The notes: generated from the sequence alone by a model not told the origin. DNA of 64,000 nucleotides from Ahaetulla prasina (GCF_028640845.1 NC_080540.1:52868561-52932560), one strand, 5' to 3'; positions 44,690-55,250 are shown, numbered from the stretch's first letter. Numbers and translations are program-made.

Positions 44690-45370
44690 CCAGAACTGTC
44701 AAAGCTTTTATGAAAATGTTTTTAAAACTGGAGGTTTTCCATCCTTGGCTCTGGAGGAGTTGCACTCTCCTGCTTGGAGCCAGCCACAGTATGAGAGTTT
44801 TCTTGGACTCACAGCTCTGGCTTGAAGAACAATTGGCAGCTGCAGACCTTTGCATGCCTTCATCATGTGTAGCAATTGTACAGTTCCTGGATAATAAGAG
44901 GCTCTGCTTATTATGGCCATGCTTCAATTGCTCCCAGGGGAGCTGTACATTAAGTTGTCCTTGAAGACCACTCAGAGACTTAACCTAATCCAGAATGTAG
45001 CAGTGCAGGCAGTGATGGACACACCTTGATATGCCCATATGGCACTTCTGTTATGTGAGCTGTACTGGATGCCATTCTACTTCAGGGTGACATTTAAGGT
45101 GCTGGTTGTCACTTATAAAGGAATGAATAGCATATGTTATTTCCCATGGCGTATGCCGAGCTGATATGTGCTTAACAGGACTGGTACTTTGTGAGACTCT
45201 TCAAAACAGTGCTGTCTTTTGGGACCAAGGAAGCACTCCTTCTCCATCATTGCATCTTCCCTCTGAAATAGTTCCGTCTAATATCCAGGTAGCTCTGGAA
45301 GACCCTGATGATCTGGCTCTTTTCTCAGACCTTGGACTAAAGTAGCTGGAACCCCCTGGTGAGTTCTGTT
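44690..45370 (+). pseudogene. Old L2-type LINE fragment
   Basis: Degraded coding: LDSQLWLEEQ near 44810, LNLIQNVAVQAVMD near 44980, then ELYWMPFYFRVTFKVLVVTY near 45060. Matches the L2 order VRNLGVLLDG..LVQNVAARV..LHWLPV..FKVLVTTFK. Many breaks. Confidence 0.65.
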
Positions 45371-45461
45371 CTATTGGCTGGATTTGCCATATACTTTACT
45401 TATTTATTTTTTTCTGGCTATGCTTTGGAATTGTGCTGTGTTTTATTTTGTTTGTTATATG
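45371..45461. other. Unassigned sequence
   Basis: Nothing recognised. Confidence 0.4.
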
Positions 45462-45552
45462 CAGGGGTGGGTTGCTGGGGGTTCACAGGGGTTCAGGAGA
45501 ACCTCTAGCTAAGATTCTGTGCAATTCTGAGAACCCCCAAATCCCACTCCTG
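45462..45552. mobile_element. Candidate short hAT MITE
   Basis: CAGGGGTGGGTTGCTGGGGG and the inverse GAACCCCCAAATCCCACTCC at the right end. Total 91 bp. No matching 8-bp target duplication found, so boundaries are tentative. Confidence 0.45.
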
Positions 45553-47682
45553 GCTGGCCTCGCCCCACCCACACCACCCCTCCCAGTGAAATGTGTGGGT
45601 TGAAACACAGGCAAAGAGCCAAACTTCCAGCAGGAAATGTTTTTATTAAGATAAGGACTCTGAATAAACCAACATACATGGTGAATTCATTTCCTGCTTT
45701 AAAAGATGGTAAAAAAGTCTATCTTTCCATTGGTTTGAAATTTTCTTCTCCTACTCAAAGGTGTTTTGTTTAGTTTTTTTTTCTTCCTGTCTCTTTAGAA
45801 GTTTTTAACTTCTTTGAAAATAATAGTGGCCATTCCCAAATTTCAAAAATATTGAAAGAATTGATTACAAAAAGGCAAACAATATTTAACAAACAATGTG
45901 CAATTTAGAAAATTTTCCAAAGTCTCCTAAGACTCGTGTAATAACAACAGTGGAACACCCTTTCCTGAATATTACTTTCCAAACACTTTGCCTCTGGTAG
46001 AACTATTTGACATTTAAATGGAAAATGTGGCATCTGCTTTTTTCTTTGAAGATTATTAGATGTCAATTTATATCTTACCATGAGTAATTTTGAATGAAAA
46101 CTATAACAGCAAAAGTGGTATTTAATTCCAGTAACCTTTGAATTTTCCACACATTATTACAAATCCAGCAGTGTTGAAACATGGAGATGAAGCTGCATTA
46201 GAGAGACCACAAATGGTAATAACAATCCCTGGATGTCTTCAATGGGTGAAAATGACTTTTCTCTTGGGCAAAACAGCACAATCTATAATTCATTTAAAGG
46301 TGAATAGAATAATTAACTTCAATCATACGTTCATTCAGATATGCACCAAGTATACTTCTTTTAGATAGACAAGTAATGGAAATGGAAATGTCAACCTAAA
46401 AGTAATTTGGTGATTCTAATGAAGTTAGGATGATTGCCTTTCAGTTTTACATCCTTGAGAAATAAAGTTTCCATAAAGTCATTTCAACGTAATTCAGAGA
46501 TAAATTAATGCTTGATTCTACAAAAACTCTGCTAGCTTATGTCTAAAAGCATCTCACGGCTTGAATTACTCTTACAGATGATACTGAATTGGTTAGTTGA
46601 AACCAAACTAGATTTCATAGAAACATAATGTTCTACAACATCAAGGAATAACTTTATTTAGTATGAAGCCCAATGTTCCTAGCGCAGGAGAAAAGCTTTC
46701 CCTACTAGCCTATGTTTTAATATATGGAGAGTCAGGTTCATTTAGAATGATCACTCGACAGTTTTTTATATTTATACAGCTATCTAAATAATGTCTCCCC
46801 ATTCCTAGACACCTCTCAGATTTGTGAACAGGCCCAGAATTCCCCAACTTCATGGACAGCAAGCATATAGGTATCTTTACTATCAAGATACTAAAGGCTA
46901 ACAACTCCATTTTCCTCAGATTTGAGGGTTTGGGGAAGGTAGACCCACTCCTACAGGAAAGCATTTCTGGCAATGATAAGATAAATTACAAACCAAGAAC
47001 TGGGTTATGGAGTTCCCTCCCTACCAATTATTGTTGGCATAAATTGGCTGAAATATCTCCCTGTTTATCAGATTTTTGTCTAATTTCTGACTTTGCACTG
47101 TTTAAGATGTTTCTGTCATGCTCATGATGCTGTTTTGAGTTTTTAATATCGTCAATTTTCTCCAGCTTTTATTACCCTATTATACCCTGCTTCTGAAAAA
47201 TAGGCTATGTTTTTAAATAAACCCATACATTAAAAAAACTGATCTAATGATAAGTATTGGAGAGCAGTATCAAATTTCCAGTTTTCCCTGTCTGTTCTTC
47301 TTGGTAAAATATTGGAAGTTGTCTGTGTCACTTTGTGTATTAATTTCATTAAATTTAGCGTGAATTAAATGTATCCAAAAATGTTGTTTGAGTTGTAAAA
47401 ACTTTTTCCTAGTTTATTTTGAAGACTTCAAAAATATTTTCTTATTCATAAAAATTACCAGTGCTTCCTGCCATCTTCAAACAGCCTACCCTATATCATG
47501 CACTCAAATTTGATGATATAGGCAGATGACCTTATTTTATTTATTTCTCTTAATATAATATTGACGCTTCAAGCCCCTCCAAAACCTTTACTACAGTTCT
47601 GTGTCTTCGAAGGTCTTCAAATATCACACACACACATGCACACACACAGTCTGATACTGATAAAATAGCCTGTTTTAGCATT
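45553..47682. other. Unassigned AT-rich sequence
   Basis: No gene or repeat family supported over about 2.1 kb. An (AC)n-like stretch lies at 47629-47648. Confidence 0.5.
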
Positions 47683-47973
47683 CAAGAAGAGGGAGTCAAA
47701 CTATTCTCCAAAGCACCTGAAGGCAGGACAAGAAGCAATGGATGGAAACTAATCAAGGAGAGAAGTAACCTAGAACTAAGGAGAATTTTTTGACAATTAG
47801 ATCAATTAATCAGTGGAACGACTTGCCTCCAGAAGTTGTGAATGCTCCAACACTAGAAATATTAAAGGAGAGATTGGACAACCATTTGTCTGAAATGGTA
47901 TAGGGTTTCCTGCCTGAGCAGGGGGTTGGATTAGAAGACCTCTGAGATCCCTTCCAACTGTTCTGTTCTAATA
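47683..47973 (+). pseudogene. CR1 LINE 3' end
   Basis: Plus-strand [33 protein letters not shown], then [20 protein letters not shown] and LDNHLSEMV with stop, then the GGTTTCCTGCCTGAGCAGGG and CCCTTCCAACTGTTCTGTTC 3' end. One small frameshift near 47790. Confidence 0.9.
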
Positions 47974-48416
47974 AGACCATAGATATCACGAACTCAAATT
48001 TAAAACAGCTAGCAATTTACCCTTCCCCATTTTTTAAAGGTTACCCATCACCAATTGGCATAGGAATCTTTAAATAAGATGCTAAAGTTCATTTCTGTAG
48101 GAACGAACAAATCCCTTTGTATGCCAGACTTCATAAAGTATCATTTTGGTATAGATTACATATTCTGTATAGTTTTCATTTTGAAAGACTCTGATGACAT
48201 TAATGATGTTGACATTTATCTTACTTTCAATATGCTTCTACATTCCGAGTGACCTGCTACTGGACAACATCAAATTATTTGTCAGAATCAATAAATGTCA
48301 CCAGCGCCGGGAGAGTGTGGTGTGCAGATGCCATCATCAGCACTACAAAAATTGTTTAAGATACATTCAGCATTCAAAAGAACTAAAGCTTTCAAAGATA
48401 TCAAACTCATATTGTT
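47974..48416. other. Unassigned AT-rich sequence
   Basis: No gene recognised up to the L2 copy. Confidence 0.5.
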
Positions 48417-49865
48417 GTGAAACAAACCAAGACTGGCTCTTTGATGGAGGGTGTTGTTCCTACCGCCTTGAAAGAGGCGGTGGTGAGGCCCCTCCTCAAG
48501 AAGCCTTCTGTGGACCCAGCTGTTTTGGGAAATTACCATCCCGCCTCCAACCTTCGCTTTGTGGCGAAGGTTGTTGAGAGTGTGGTGGCACGTCAGTTAC
48601 CCCAGGACCTGGATGAAATGGTCTATCTGGACCCGTTCCAGTCCGGCTTTCGACCTGGGTACAGCACAGAGACGGCTTTGGTCGCGTTGGTTGATGATAT
48701 CTGGAGGGCTCGGGACAGAGGTTATTCCTCTGCCCTGGTCCTTTTAGATCTCTCAGCGGCTTTTGATACCATCGACCATGGTATCCTGCTGCGCCGGTTG
48801 GGGAGTTTGGGAGTGGGAGGCACCGTTTTTCGGTGGTTCTCCTCCTATCTCTCCGACTGGTCACAGACGGTGTTGGCAGGGGGGCAGAGATCGACCGCGA
48901 GGTGCCTCACGTGTGGGGTGCTGCAGGGGTTGGTTCTCTCACCCCTCCTGTTCAACATCTATATGAAGCCGCTGGGTGAGATCATCAGTGGTTTTGGGGT
49001 GAGTTACCAACTGTACGCTAATGACACTCAGCTGTACATTTCCACCCCAGGCCACCCCAACGAAGCTGTTGAAGTGCTGTCCCGGTGTTTGGAGGCCATG
49101 CGGGTCTGGATGGGGAGAAAAAGGCTCAAGCTCAACCCCTCCAAGACAGAGTGGCTGTGGGTGCCGGCATCCCAGTACAGCCAGCTGCAGCCATGGCTGA
49201 CTGTTGGGGGCGAATCATTGGCCCCGATGAAGAGGGTGCGCAACTTGGGCGTTCTCCTGGATGGGCGGTTGTCCTTTGAAAAACATCTGACAACTGTCTC
49301 CAGGAGAGCTTTTCATCAGGTATGCCTGATTCGTCAGTTGCGCCCCTTTCTAGACCGGGATTCCCTATGCACAGTCATTCATGCTCTCGTCACTTCTCGC
49401 TTAGACTACTGCAATGCTCTCTATATGGGGCTCCCCTTGAAGAGCACCTGGAGGCTTCAGTTGGTCCAGAATGTGGCTGCACGGGTGATTGAGGGAGCCA
49501 CTCATGGTTCCCATATAACACCAATCCTGTGCAAGCTGCACTGGCTGCCTGTGGTCTTCCGGGTGCACTTCAAGGTGCTGGTTACCACCTTTAAAGCGCT
49601 CCATGGCTTAGGACCGGGTTATCTATGGGATCGCCTTCTGCCACCATTTGCCTCCCACCGACCCGTGTGCTCCCATAGGGAGGGCCTCCTCAGGGTGCCG
49701 CCAGCCAGCCAGTGTCGGCTGGTGACCCCCAGGGGGAGGGCCTTCTCTGTGGGAGCCCCTACCCTCTGGAACGAGCTTCCCCCAGGACTTCGTCAACTTC
49801 CTGATCTCCGGACCTTTTGCCGCGAGCTGAAGATGTATTTATTCTTCCATGCAGGACTGGCATAG
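48417..49865 (+). CDS. L2 LINE reverse transcriptase, open but 5'-truncated and YADD-mutant
   Basis: 482 codons without a stop; the ATG is just inside the 5' truncation and not the native start. RT motifs in order are GNYHPASNL (res. 38-46), DPFQSGFRPGYSTETAL (72-88), LDLSAAFDTIDH (110-121), CGVLQGLVLSPLLFNIYM (167-183) and YANDTQLY (200-207). After these come LGVLLDG, the FKALHGLGPGYL block and RAFSVGAPTLWNELPP at the C-terminus. L2 ORF2 makes cDNA at nicked targets. The endonuclease is missing and the first catalytic Asp of YADD is Asn (AAT, 49020-49022), so no polymerase activity is expected. PQGSV is also altered to LQGLV. The open frame suggests a young copy. Confidence 0.9.
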   Translation: MKQTKTGSLMEGVVPTALKEAVVRPLLKKPSVDPAVLGNYHPASNLRFVAKVVESVVARQLPQDLDEMVYLDPFQSGFRPGYSTETALVALVDDIWRARDRGYSSALVLLDLSAAFDTIDHGILLRRLGSLGVGGTVFRWFSSYLSDWSQTVLAGGQRSTARCLTCGVLQGLVLSPLLFNIYMKPLGEIISGFGVSYQLYANDTQLYISTPGHPNEAVEVLSRCLEAMRVWMGRKRLKLNPSKTEWLWVPASQYSQLQPWLTVGGESLAPMKRVRNLGVLLDGRLSFEKHLTTVSRRAFHQVCLIRQLRPFLDRDSLCTVIHALVTSRLDYCNALYMGLPLKSTWRLQLVQNVAARVIEGATHGSHITPILCKLHWLPVVFRVHFKVLVTTFKALHGLGPGYLWDRLLPPFASHRPVCSHREGLLRVPPASQCRLVTPRGRAFSVGAPTLWNELPPGLRQLPDLRTFCRELKMYLFFHAGLA

Positions 49866-50045
49866 AATTAGAATTAGTATTTGTATTTGTAATTTTAAAT
49901 GGGGTTTTATGGTTTATGTATTTTAATTTAGGGGCCAAATTTAATAAGTTTTTTAGCATTGTTTTTATTTGTACTATATCCATGGATTGTTGATTTTATC
50001 TGGCTGTGGACCGCCCTGAGTCCTTCGGGAGAAGGGCGGTATAAA
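49866..50045 (+). mobile_element. L2 LINE 3' UTR and tail
   Basis: Directly follows the L2 stop. Ends in CCGCCCTGAGTCCTTCGGGA then GAAGGGCGGTATAAAAATTA, able to form a GC-rich hairpin (CCGCCC/GGGCGG). This tail is shared by the tRNA-type SINEs here, consistent with L2-driven mobilisation. Confidence 0.88.
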
Positions 50046-50051
50046 AATTAA

Positions 50052-50052
<1 letters not shown>

Positions 50053-50140
<88 letters not shown>

Positions 50141-50161
50141 TACTACTACTACTACTACTAC
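50053..50161. repeat. (ATT)n then (ACT)n microsatellite
   Basis: About 29 ATT units after the L2 tail, followed by about 7 ACT/CTA units. Confidence 0.95.
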
Positions 50162-50330
50162 AAATACAATATTTTGCACACGATACAATTATTTCCAATT
50201 AATTAATTATTTTTTTCCTCCTATGTATCTTGGATGGTGTTATAAAATAATGCACCCAAGCTTCCAGATGTGTTTGGGAAATTCAGCAGTGTATAAGGTT
50301 TTTATTTTTATTTTTATTTTTATTTTTTTT

Positions 50331-50588
50331 ATTTGCATTTATATCCCGCCCTTCTCCGAAGACTCAGGGCGGCTTACACTATGTTAGCAATAATCTTCAT
50401 CCTATTTGTATATTTATATACAAAGTCAACTTATTGCCCCCAACAATCTGGGTCCTCATTTTACCTACCTTATAAAGGATGGAAGGCTGAGTCAACCTTG
50501 GCCCTGGTGGGACTAGAACCTGCAGTAATTGCAAGCAGCTGCTGTTAATAACAGACGGCATTAGCAGTCTGAGCCACAGAGGCCCCAC
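50331..50588 (-). mobile_element. tRNA-type SINE with L2-like tail
   Basis: Antisense; ATCCCGCCCTTCTCCGAAGA tail at the left, CAATCTGGGTCCTCATTTTA, GGCTGAGTCAACCTTGGCCC and a tRNA-like head ending GAGCCACAGAGGCCCC. A (TTTTA)n tract precedes it at 50298-50330. Confidence 0.88.
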
Positions 50589-51389
50589 AGAGGTTGATGA
50601 TGATCTTTTGGGATTCACATGCAATCCAGCCATAGATGTCTAGCTTGAACTTCTAGAACAGGGGTGTCCAAACTTTTTTGAGTGAGGGCCAAATACAGAA
50701 AAATAAGCAAAGGCCCGGGCCACCGGGGGGGGGGGATGGGCGTGGCTTATTTTGGGGTGTGGCTTTGTGGTCATGTGACTGGTGGGCGTGGCTAACTGCT
50801 CATGTGACTGACTGGATGTGGCTATGGGCATAGAAACTACTCAGAGGGCTAAAAAAAGTAATTTTTGACCAGTCCTCACACTTATGACCATCCTCACATT
50901 TATGCCTATTGCAGCATTTTTAACAACCATATCACTCATTTCACAACTGCTTCTCTTCACCACGGTTACAAGATAGGGTGCAAAATGTAAAGATAGTTGT
51001 ACGTGTGAGGACCAGTCAAAAGTGTGAGAACCTGTCAGAAATCACTTTTTTCAGCCGTCTGGGTAGTCCCTATGCACAGTTTAGGCTTAAGTATACTATA
51101 TGTGTGTGAGTTATATATATGTGCATGTGTATCTCTATGTTTGTGTACGTGTGTGTTTGTGTTATGTTGATTTTTAATGTAATATTTTTAAATATAATTA
51201 TTCAGAAAGGCATGCGGCTGGACAACAAACAGTATATAAGCCTAGTAAATTCATGTGTGGCCCAGGCCACACACAAGAGGTGACATATTGACACATGATT
51301 ACTGTGTGTATTTCTAACTCACCTATAATGTGAAGAACATTGCTCTCAGTGGGAGCAGTGATGCTGTCCTTTGGATTGAAGGCGAACTC

Positions 51390-51521
51390 GGCCTCGGGAT
51401 GCTCCGGGGACAGAAATGCCGCAAAGAGCGACGGCTCAGCTGCCCCAAGGGAAGGAGGACCCGGAGAAGAGCCCGGCCGCCGCAGCCACGCACCTGATCG
51501 GCCTCCCAGGAGCTACGGCCG
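51390..51521. promoter_or_regulatory. CpG-rich flank of the tandem units
   Basis: GC-rich sequence entering unit 1, ending GGAGCTACGGCCGGGTGCCC. Resembles the unit junction GCAGCTACGCCAGGTGCCC, so it may be a diverged partial unit. Acts with the repeats as a CpG island in an AT-rich region. Confidence 0.5.
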
Positions 51522-52067
51522 GGTGCCCGTCAACAAGCTCAGCTCCCACAGCCAGCCCGGCCTCGCATTAGCAGGGCCCCTTTCCAGCAGCTGGTGGGCA
51601 GCGGGGCGTGCGGGCGCGGCGGGGCCTCAAAAGCAGTAGGGCCGCCCAGGCCTTGAGTCATGACTGGCGTCCTCCGGCCCTTGAAGCAGCAGCGGGGCGG
51701 CCTCCGTGGCCCTTCGTCTCTAGGCGGAGAGCAGGTGGCAGTCAGTGGCTCCCAGGCGGCGATCCTCAGCCTCTTCCCCCACTCCCGCCTCCCGCCTGAC
51801 TCACCAGCCCTGGGCCGCCTCCCACCTGGCCCGGCCTCCAGCGGGACTTGGCGGAACCACCAGCGGCTCTCCGTCCGCCTCCGCTGCCTCTTCCTCCCGG
51901 GCAGCCGAGGCACCGCCTCGCTTCAGTCCGCACTCCGGGGGCGGGGCAGGCGGCGGCGGGGCAGCGCCTGTGCCTATCCAGCGCGCCGCTTCCCCGCCGC
52001 CGCCCAGCGGATCCCGCCACCGAAATTCATCCTCAGAGTCGCCCATTTTGGCGGCGCAGCTACGCCA
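51522..52067. repeat. CpG-rich tandem unit 1 (546 bp)
   Basis: Begins GGTGCCCGTCAACAAGCTCA and ends ...CCCATTTTGGCGGCGCAGCT then ACGCCA. The next unit follows without spacer. Confidence 0.95.
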
Positions 52068-52614
52068 GGTGCCCGTCAACAAGCTCAGCTCCCACAGCCA
52101 GCCCGGCCTCGCATTGGCAGGGCCCCTTTCCAGCAGCTGGTGGGCAGCGGGGCGTGCGGGCGCGGCGGGGCCTCAAAAGCAGTAGGGCCGCCCAGGCCTT
52201 GAGTCCGCGGCTGGCGTCCTCCGGCCCTTGAAGCAGCAGCGGGCGGCGGCCTCCGTGGCCCGCCGTCTCTAGGCGGAGAGCAGGTGGCAGTCAGTGGCTC
52301 CCAGGCGGCGATCCTCAGCCTCTTCCCCCACTCCCGCCTCCCGCCTGACTCACCAGCCCTGGGCCGCCTCCCACCTGGCCCGGCCTCCAGCGGGACTTGG
52401 CGGAACCACCAGCGGCTCTCCGTCCGCCTCCGCTGCCTCTTCCTCCCGGGCAGCCGAGGGCACCGCCTCGCTTCAGTCCGCACTCCGGGGGCGGGGGCGG
52501 CGGCGGCGGGGCAGCGCCTGTGCCTATCCAGCGCGCTTCCCCGCCGCCGCCCAGCGGATCCCGCCACCGAAATTCATCCTCAGAGTCGCCCATTTTGGCG
52601 GCGCAGCTACGCCA
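52068..52614. repeat. CpG-rich tandem unit 2 (547 bp)
   Basis: Same sequence as unit 1 with small indels in G/C runs (GGCACCGCC versus GGGCACCGCC; GGCGGGGGCGGCGGCGGC). Confidence 0.95.
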
Positions 52615-53162
52615 GGTGCCCGTCAACAAGCTCAGCTCCCACAGCCAGCCCGGCCTCGCATTGGCAGGGCCCCTTTCCAGCAGCTGGTGGGCAGCGGGGC
52701 GTGCGGGCGCGGCGGGGCCTCAAAAGCAGTAGGGCCGCCCGGACCTTGAGTCATGACTGGCGTCCTCCGGCCCTTGAAGCAGCAGCGGGCGGCGGCCTCC
52801 GTGGCCCGCCGTCTCTAGGCGGAGAGCAGGTGGCAGTCAGTGGCTCCCAGGCGGCGATCCTCAGCCTCTTCCCCCACTCCCGCCTCCCGCCTGACTCACC
52901 AGCCCTGGGCCGCCTCCCACCTGGCCCGGCCTCCAGCGGAACTTGGCGGAACCACCAGCGGCTCTCCGTCCGCCTCCGCTGCCTCTTCCTCCCGGGCAGC
53001 CGAGGGCACCGCCTCGCTTCAGTCCGCACTCCGGGGGCGGGGGCGGCGGCGGCGGGGCAGCGCCTGTGCCTATCCAGCGCGCTTCCCCGCCGCCGCCCAG
53101 CAGATCCCGCCACCGAAATTCATCCTCAGAGTCGCCCATTTTGGCGGCGCAGCTACGCCCGG
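52615..53162. repeat. CpG-rich tandem unit 3 (548 bp)
   Basis: Third unit; variants include CCCAGCAGATCC for CCCAGCGGATCC and AGCGGAACTTGG for AGCGGGACTTGG. Confidence 0.95.
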
Positions 53163-53735
53163 GGTGCCCGTCAACGAGCTCAGCTCCCACAGCCAGCCCG
53201 GCCTCGCATTAGCCGGGGCCCCTTTCCAGCAGCTGGTGGGCAGCGGGGGCGTGCGGGGCGCGGCCGGGGCCTCCAAAAGCAGTAGGGCCGCCCGGACCTT
53301 GAGTCCGCGGCTGGCGTCCTCCGGCCCTTGAAGCAGCAGCGGGGGCGGCGGCCTCCCGTGGCCCTTCGTCTCTAGGCGGAGAGCAGGTGGCAGTCAGTGG
53401 CTCCCAGGCGGCGATCCCCTCAGCCTCTTCCCCCCCACTCCCCGCCTCCCGCCTGACTCACCAGCCCTGGGCCGCCTCCCGCCTGGCCCGGCCTCCGAGC
53501 AGAACTTGGCTGGAACCACCAGCGGCTCTCCGTCCGCCTCCCGCTGCCTCTTCCTCCCGGGCAGCGAGGCACCGCCTCGCTTCAGTCCGCACTCGGGGGG
53601 AACGGGGGACGGGGCGGCGGCGGGAGCAGCGCCTGTGCCTATCCCGCGCGCCGCTTCCCCCCGCCGCCGCCCCAGCGGATCCCGCCACCGAAATTCATCC
53701 TCAGAGTCGCCCATTTTGGCGGCGCAGCTACGCAG
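53163..53735. repeat. CpG-rich tandem unit 4 (573 bp, most diverged)
   Basis: Fourth unit with extra G/C bases (GGGGGCGTGCGGGGCGCGGC) and a divergent TCGGGGGGAACGGGGGACGG stretch. It ends CAGCTACGCAGGCGCC, after which unique sequence continues to the right terminus. Confidence 0.93.
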
Positions 53736-53807
53736 GCGCCACCTTTCCGTTGCTGCGCGAGCTCCCCCTGCTGCTCGGTGGCTGAACTGCCCCAACCCTC
53801 TTTGCAA
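53394..53807 (-). CDS. Hypothetical short ORF starting in the outermost repeat unit
   Basis: On the minus strand a 137-codon open frame includes AAKMGDSEDEFRWRDPLGRR; the Met at 53712-53714 sits in GCCAAAATGGGC, with A at -3 and G at +4, a good vertebrate initiation context. The same start recurs in the other three units (ATG at 52044, 52591 and 53137) with diverging downstream Gly/Arg/Pro-rich sequence. No known domain. It may be a relic of the first exon of an ancestral transposase, or chance in CpG-rich DNA. Confidence 0.3.
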   Translation of the reverse strand: MQRGLGQFSHRAAGGARAATERWRLRSCAAKMGDSEDEFRWRDPLGRRRGEAARGIGTGAAPAAAPSPVPPECGLKRGGASLPGRKRQREADGEPLVVPAKFCSEAGPGGRRPRAGESGGRRGVGGKRLRGSPPGSH

Positions 53808-54058
53808 CAGCCCCGCGCCGGGACGGAAGAGTCACGTACAGAAACAGGAGCCATCTACGATTTTTATTACATATTTTACCCGAGACGTTGCGCAACCTTC
53901 TATTGCACCAGGCCACCCCACCTGGGAAGCCGGGCAGAATGGTGAAGGCGGCGGGCCATATTCAATTATATTTTCAGAATTTGCTGCGGGCCAATAAAAA
54001 CTGACCCGCGGGCCGCAGTTGGCCCGCGGGCCGTAGTTTGGACACCCCTGTTCTAGAA

Positions 54059-54452
54059 GAATGGAAAGAGGTAAATGTGAGAGTAAATAAACCTAGTATG
54101 TTGATGTGCCTGATGGCTGGAAATTATAGAAGCTAGAGTTCCAATCTATCTTGAGGATATTGGCATGGTCCCATGGAAAAGATCTATTATTTCACTTAAC
54201 TGAACTTAATTCTCAACATAAAATAAGTTATCTGTGAGATCTTATCAGCCTTACCAGCTGATAAGCCTTACCAGAGAAGAAACAAAACAAAACAAGCTAA
54301 TTTTATTTTATTGTAAAGCTACATTAACAGATTAATTTAAATAGTTTAACTACCCAGACATCAACTGGGAGGTGAACTCTGCAGCAATGGGAGATCAAAG
54401 AGATTCCTGACATGCTAGCTGATGAATTTGTCATTCAAAATGTAGAAGAAGG
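54059..54452. other. Unassigned AT-rich sequence
   Basis: No gene or repeat family seen; a short direct repeat (CTGATAAGCCTTACCAG-like) at about 54240-54272. Confidence 0.5.
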
Positions 54453-54839
54453 AACTAGAGCAGGGGTGTCAAACTCAAGGCCGGTGGGCCAGATCCACCC
54501 TGCGGGATGCTTAGATCTGGCCGGCAGGGCTACCCTGGAAACAGCGAAGGACCGGCTTGCGGTGCGTATGCCAGTGAAAACAGAGCTAGGGAGGGCCACC
54601 TGTGGCCCTCTGGAGCTCCATTTTCACTGGCAGAGAGTTGGAGGAGTCTGTCGCAGTAAAAATGGAGCTCAGGAGCCTGTTTTCACTGGCAGAGTGCTCA
54701 GGCCATTACAGGCACCACTGACATGAGTGATGATAAGCTGGCCACGCCCATCCTGGCCACGCCCACCCCAGCCCCATTAGGTCAAACACAACCCTGATGC
54801 AGCCCTCAATGAAATTGAGTTTGACACCCCTAATTAGAG
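54453..54839. mobile_element. hAT MITE, 371 bp
   Basis: Element 54461-54831: CAGGGGTGTCAAACTCAAGG at the left and GAGTTTGACACCCCT at the right. Flanks AACTAGAG (54453-54460) and AATTAGAG (54832-54839) match 7 of 8. The interior has two TTTTCACTGGCAGAG copies and GGCCACGCCCA repeats. No coding. Confidence 0.85.
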
Positions 54840-54878
54840 GGTCAGCTATTAGTGAGACTTCAGTCTCACTAATAGGGA

Positions 54879-55250
54879 TGAAATGATAGATAGGGTTGAA
54901 GTTGTGGGAACTTTGGGGTAGAGTGACCATGTCACACTAGAATTCAACATAATGCAATAGAATAAAGTCAAACTTAATGTCCTGGATGTTAAGAGAACTG
55001 ACTTCAACAAACTAAGAGAGAATTTAGGAAGAATTCCATGGATGGAACTCCTAAAGGAGAAAACAACTCAAGATGCTTGGGAAACTCTGAATATGAGATT
55101 ATAAAAGTCCAATGAAACACAATACCATAGAGGGGAAAAAAACCACCAAGAGACTCCAATGAAATCAGTATGGTTGCATGAAGGACTCTCTGATAAAACT
55201 GAGAGAGCAAAAGGCCAAAAATTGAGAGAGAGACATCACTAGAATAGTCC
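54879..55250 (+). pseudogene. CR1 LINE linker fragment
   Basis: Matches 10680-11060: GATGAAATGATAGATAGGGT, DHVTLEFNI, VLDVKRTDFNKLRENLGRIP, TTQDAWETL and MKSVWLHEGLSDKT-like coding, with several frameshifts. Confidence 0.82.

Larger units (their letters stand above)
50651..54058. mobile_element. hAT-type element, 3392 bp, with perfect 8-bp target duplication
   Basis: The element spans 50659-54050 with ends CAGGGGTGTCCAAACTTTTT and its inverse AGTTTGGACACCCCTG (16 bp identical). TTCTAGAA occurs at both 50651-50658 and 54051-54058. Subterminal GGCCCGCGGGCC blocks occur at the right. The interior has an AT-rich left arm (about 50870-51350), a CpG-rich block, and four head-to-tail ~546-bp units (51522-53735). 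No hAT transposase signature (RW/CCHH domain) was recognised, so it is probably non-autonomous and mobilised in trans. The left arm includes TGACCAGTCCTCACACTTAT, also found in a separate squamate repeat. Confidence 0.92.

Noticed and set aside
49974..50198. Poly-Asn open frame, and a similar one at 59833-60081
   Set aside because: Translations of (ATT)n microsatellites after L2 tails.
52284..53285. 333-codon plus-strand open frame through the CpG-rich units
   Set aside because: It exists because the unit is a multiple of three and GC-rich. Its Ala/Pro/Arg/Ser-rich translation matches no family, and overlapping frames on both strands are equally open.
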